From an uncultured Ellagibacter sp. (lineage in GTDB: Bacteria; Actinomycetota; Coriobacteriia; Coriobacteriales; Eggerthellaceae): 8,527 nt of DNA. The notes under the pieces were generated by a model that saw nothing but the letters and a program-made list of their open reading frames with translations, ran no database searches and was not told the origin of the DNA. A program made the translations under genes and the position numbers. Position 1 is the stretch's first letter, and every line of letters begins with the position of its first letter. This document shows, piece after piece, positions 6,749-8,527 of the stretch. Location: assembly GCF_934636505.1 (NCBI RefSeq), contig NZ_CAKUAL010000075.1:1-8527 (forward strand), given 5' to 3'.

Positions 6749-7687
6749 GTGGGTATTGAGCAAGAACAGGGCATGCTGCCCGCGTGCGCATACGCGCATA
6801 TCTCATCGGTGTTGGAGGTCTCGCGCGACGAGATTACCGACATCTGGCCGCTCAAGCAGGGCCTGACAAACGAGTCGTGGCATTTCACCACGCCAGAAGG
6901 CGAATACGTGTATCGTCAGCCGGGCGTGGGAACCGAGGATCTCGTCGACCGCAAGGCCGAGGTCGAGGCGTTGAAGCTCGCGCGCTCGATCGGGCTTGAC
7001 GGCACCTTCATCTACGAGGACGTCGATCAGGGCTGGAAGCTTTCCCGCTTTCTCATTGATTGCCGTGAGCTCGATGCGCGCGACGCCGAGCAGGTCGCTT
7101 GCGCGATGCGCATGGCGCGCACACTTCACGAAAGCGACGCGCACCTTGCCCGCACGTTCGACTTCTACGAAGAGGGGAAACGCTACGATGCGCTTTTGCG
7201 CGAGCTGGGACCGATTACGGTGCCCGGTTATGACGAGCTCGCCGCGAAAGCCGCCCGCGTTGCTTCCTTCGCGCACGCCGATGGTGCGCCCGTGTGCATC
7301 ACGCACAACGACTTCTTTAACCTGAACATCCTCATCGACCGATCCGACCGCATGCACCTTATCGACTGGGAGTATGCCGGCATGTCCGATTACGCGCACG
7401 ATTTCGGCACCTTCACCGTGTGCTGCGAGCTTTCCGAATCCGAGGCCGACGCGGCGCTTGCGGCTTACTTCGGGCGCATTCCCACGTTTGCCGAGCGCTG
7501 CCACAACTTCGCTTTCGTGGCGCTCGCCGGTTGGTGCTGGTATCTGTGGGCGCTCTACAAGGAGGCCGTCGGCGGGAGCGCGGGAGAGTGGAAGGAAATC
7601 TATCTCAGCTATGCGCTGCGCTATTTCGACCGTGTGATCTCGGGTTATGAAGGAATCGCTCAAAAAGAGGAGAGGGGAATCGCATGA
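6749..7687 (+). CDS. licA: Stand-alone choline/ethanolamine kinase, LicA family
   Basis: A 312-residue kinase expected to phosphorylate choline or ethanolamine with ATP in the cytoplasm. Key marks: L-K-Q-G-L-T-N at 35-41, Y-V-Y-R-Q-P-G-V-G-T at 53-62, catalytic H-N-D at 186-188 with N193, and the D-W-E metal motif at 206-208 followed by M-S-D-Y. It is clearly paralogous to the kinase domain of the fusion protein, sharing these blocks and the C-terminal W-A-L-Y-K-E, but many other positions differ. It lacks HTH and cytidylyltransferase parts, so its product would need the LicC domain of the fusion protein. GTG 6749 is chosen on its ribosome site. The stop overlaps the licB start (ATGA), the licA-licB coupling typical of lic loci. 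Substrate preference relative to the fused kinase is unknown. Confidence 0.9.
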   Translation: MGIEQEQGMLPACAYAHISSVLEVSRDEITDIWPLKQGLTNESWHFTTPEGEYVYRQPGVGTEDLVDRKAEVEALKLARSIGLDGTFIYEDVDQGWKLSRFLIDCRELDARDAEQVACAMRMARTLHESDAHLARTFDFYEEGKRYDALLRELGPITVPGYDELAAKAARVASFAHADGAPVCITHNDFFNLNILIDRSDRMHLIDWEYAGMSDYAHDFGTFTVCCELSESEADAALAAYFGRIPTFAERCHNFAFVALAGWCWYLWALYKEAVGGSAGEWKEIYLSYALRYFDRVISGYEGIAQKEERGIA

Positions 7688-8527
7688 GGTTCGGTATTGC
7701 AAGCGGCTTTCTGTGGGGTTTGGACACCGTCATCTTGGGAATAGCCCTCACGATGGGGGCGTTCATCGGCACGCCAGAGGCCATCGCCTTTGCGGCGATC
7801 GCGAGCGCATTCATGCACGATGCGGCATGTGCCATCTGGCTGTTCCTCTTCATGGGCGTGCGCCGGCGCCTTGGCGATACGATTCGGGCCCTAAAGACCA
7901 GAAGCGGCAAGGTGGTAATGCTCGGCGCGCTTCTGGGCGGACCTTTGGGCATGACGGGCTATCTGGTCGCTATCAACAACATTGGCGCAGGCTATACCGC
8001 GATCATCTCCGCGTTTTACCCTGCGTTTGGTACGTTCATGGCGTTTGTCCTGTTGAAAGAGCGCATGAGGCCGCGCCAGCTCGTTGCGCTCGCCTGCGCG
8101 CTCGCGGGCGTCATGGTGATGGGGTACGCCACTTCGGGTGATTCGTCGGTCGGAAACGCGGCGCTTGGCTTGGTCGGCGCGGTCGTGTGCGTTGTTGGTT
8201 GGGGCAGCGAGGCGGTGCTGTGCGCTTGGGGCATGCGCGATGATGCGGTCGACAACGAGACGGCGTTGCAGATCCGCGAGACGACGTCTGCCATCGTGTA
8301 CGCTGTGGTGGTGCTGCCGGCGTTCGGCGCGTGGGCGTTCACGGCGAGCGCGCTGCCGTCGATTTCCACTGCCGTTGTGGTGCTTTCCGGTCTCGCGGGT
8401 GCGGCATCGTATCTGTTCTACTACAAGGGCATTGCGACCATCGGCGCGGCACGGTGCATGGCGCTCAACATCACGTATTCTGCCTGGGCTGTTGTGTTCG
8501 GGCTCGTGCTTTTGGGGAGTGTACCGA
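7684..8527 (+). CDS. licB: LicB choline transporter, EamA/DMT family (partial, cut by right edge)
   Basis: The first 281 residues are visible and the frame is open to the edge; LicB proteins are near 290-300 residues, so little is missing. It is a DMT-superfamily permease with two EamA-type halves and about ten helices. LicB-like features: W-G-L-D near 11-14, F-M-H-D-A near 43-47, G-G-P-L-G-M-T-G-Y at 85-93, the T-A-I-I-S-A-F-Y-P-A-F-G segment at 105-116 followed by L-L-K-E-R at 123-127, and W-G-S-E-A-V-L-C-A at 173-181. LicB imports choline for phosphocholine decoration in Haemophilus and pneumococcus. The ATG overlaps the licA stop by 4 nt and has a good ribosome site (AGGGG at 7673-7677). 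It would be the second amino-alcohol importer of the locus beside EutH. Confidence 0.88.
   Translation, partial: MRFGIASGFLWGLDTVILGIALTMGAFIGTPEAIAFAAIASAFMHDAACAIWLFLFMGVRRRLGDTIRALKTRSGKVVMLGALLGGPLGMTGYLVAINNIGAGYTAIISAFYPAFGTFMAFVLLKERMRPRQLVALACALAGVMVMGYATSGDSSVGNAALGLVGAVVCVVGWGSEAVLCAWGMRDDAVDNETALQIRETTSAIVYAVVVLPAFGAWAFTASALPSISTAVVVLSGLAGAASYLFYYKGIATIGAARCMALNITYSAWAVVFGLVLLGSVP

Noticed and set aside
6749..6800. Simple-sequence repeats for phase variation at licA
   Set aside because: Haemophilus licA has tetranucleotide repeats at its start, so I looked here. No tandem repeat tract is present.
6803..7702. 299-codon minus-strand frame opposite licA
   Set aside because: Shadow of a gene with intact kinase motifs; no family features of its own.
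1..8527. Mobile elements, CRISPR arrays, tRNA or rRNA genes
   Set aside because: No transposase, integrase, regularly spaced repeats or recognisable structural RNA was seen on either strand.

Overview
The window is GC-rich with strong third-position G/C preference and holds eight same-strand coding regions, two of them cut by the window edges. No stretch over 300 bases lacks a gene. Gene content and base composition suggest a high-GC Gram-positive gut-type actinobacterium (Coriobacteriia/Eggerthellaceae-like). That placement is inference; no rRNA or other marker gene is present.

The theme is decoration of a surface glycan with phosphocholine or a related amino-alcohol phosphate. Left block (1-3460): the last residues of an apparent LicD-family transferase, a Wzx/TacF-like flippase overlapping it by 4 nt, a GT4-type glycosyltransferase overlapping the flippase by 1 nt, and a complete LicD-family transferase 39 nt further on. 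These look co-transcribed and should build, decorate and export a glycan.

A 99-nt AT-rich gap (3461-3559) holds a good sigma70-type promoter (TTTACA, 18 bp, TAGAAT), palindromes near the -35, and an inverted repeat whose right arm carries the Shine-Dalgarno of the next gene. Right block (3560-8527): a three-part protein (winged-HTH, LicC-type cytidylyltransferase, LicA-type kinase), an EutH-type ethanolamine permease, a second stand-alone LicA-type kinase, and a LicB choline transporter cut by the right edge. LicA and LicB share a 4-nt overlap.

Together the genes encode uptake (EutH, LicB), phosphorylation (two kinases), CDP activation (one LicC domain for both kinases) and transfer (one or two LicD proteins). 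Relative to the licABCD scheme of Haemophilus and Streptococcus, the unusual points are: a DNA-binding-type domain fused to the biosynthetic enzyme; EutH with no ethanolamine-catabolism gene in view; two divergent kinases, each just before or after a different transporter; and a possible RNA or operator switch at the start of the fusion gene.
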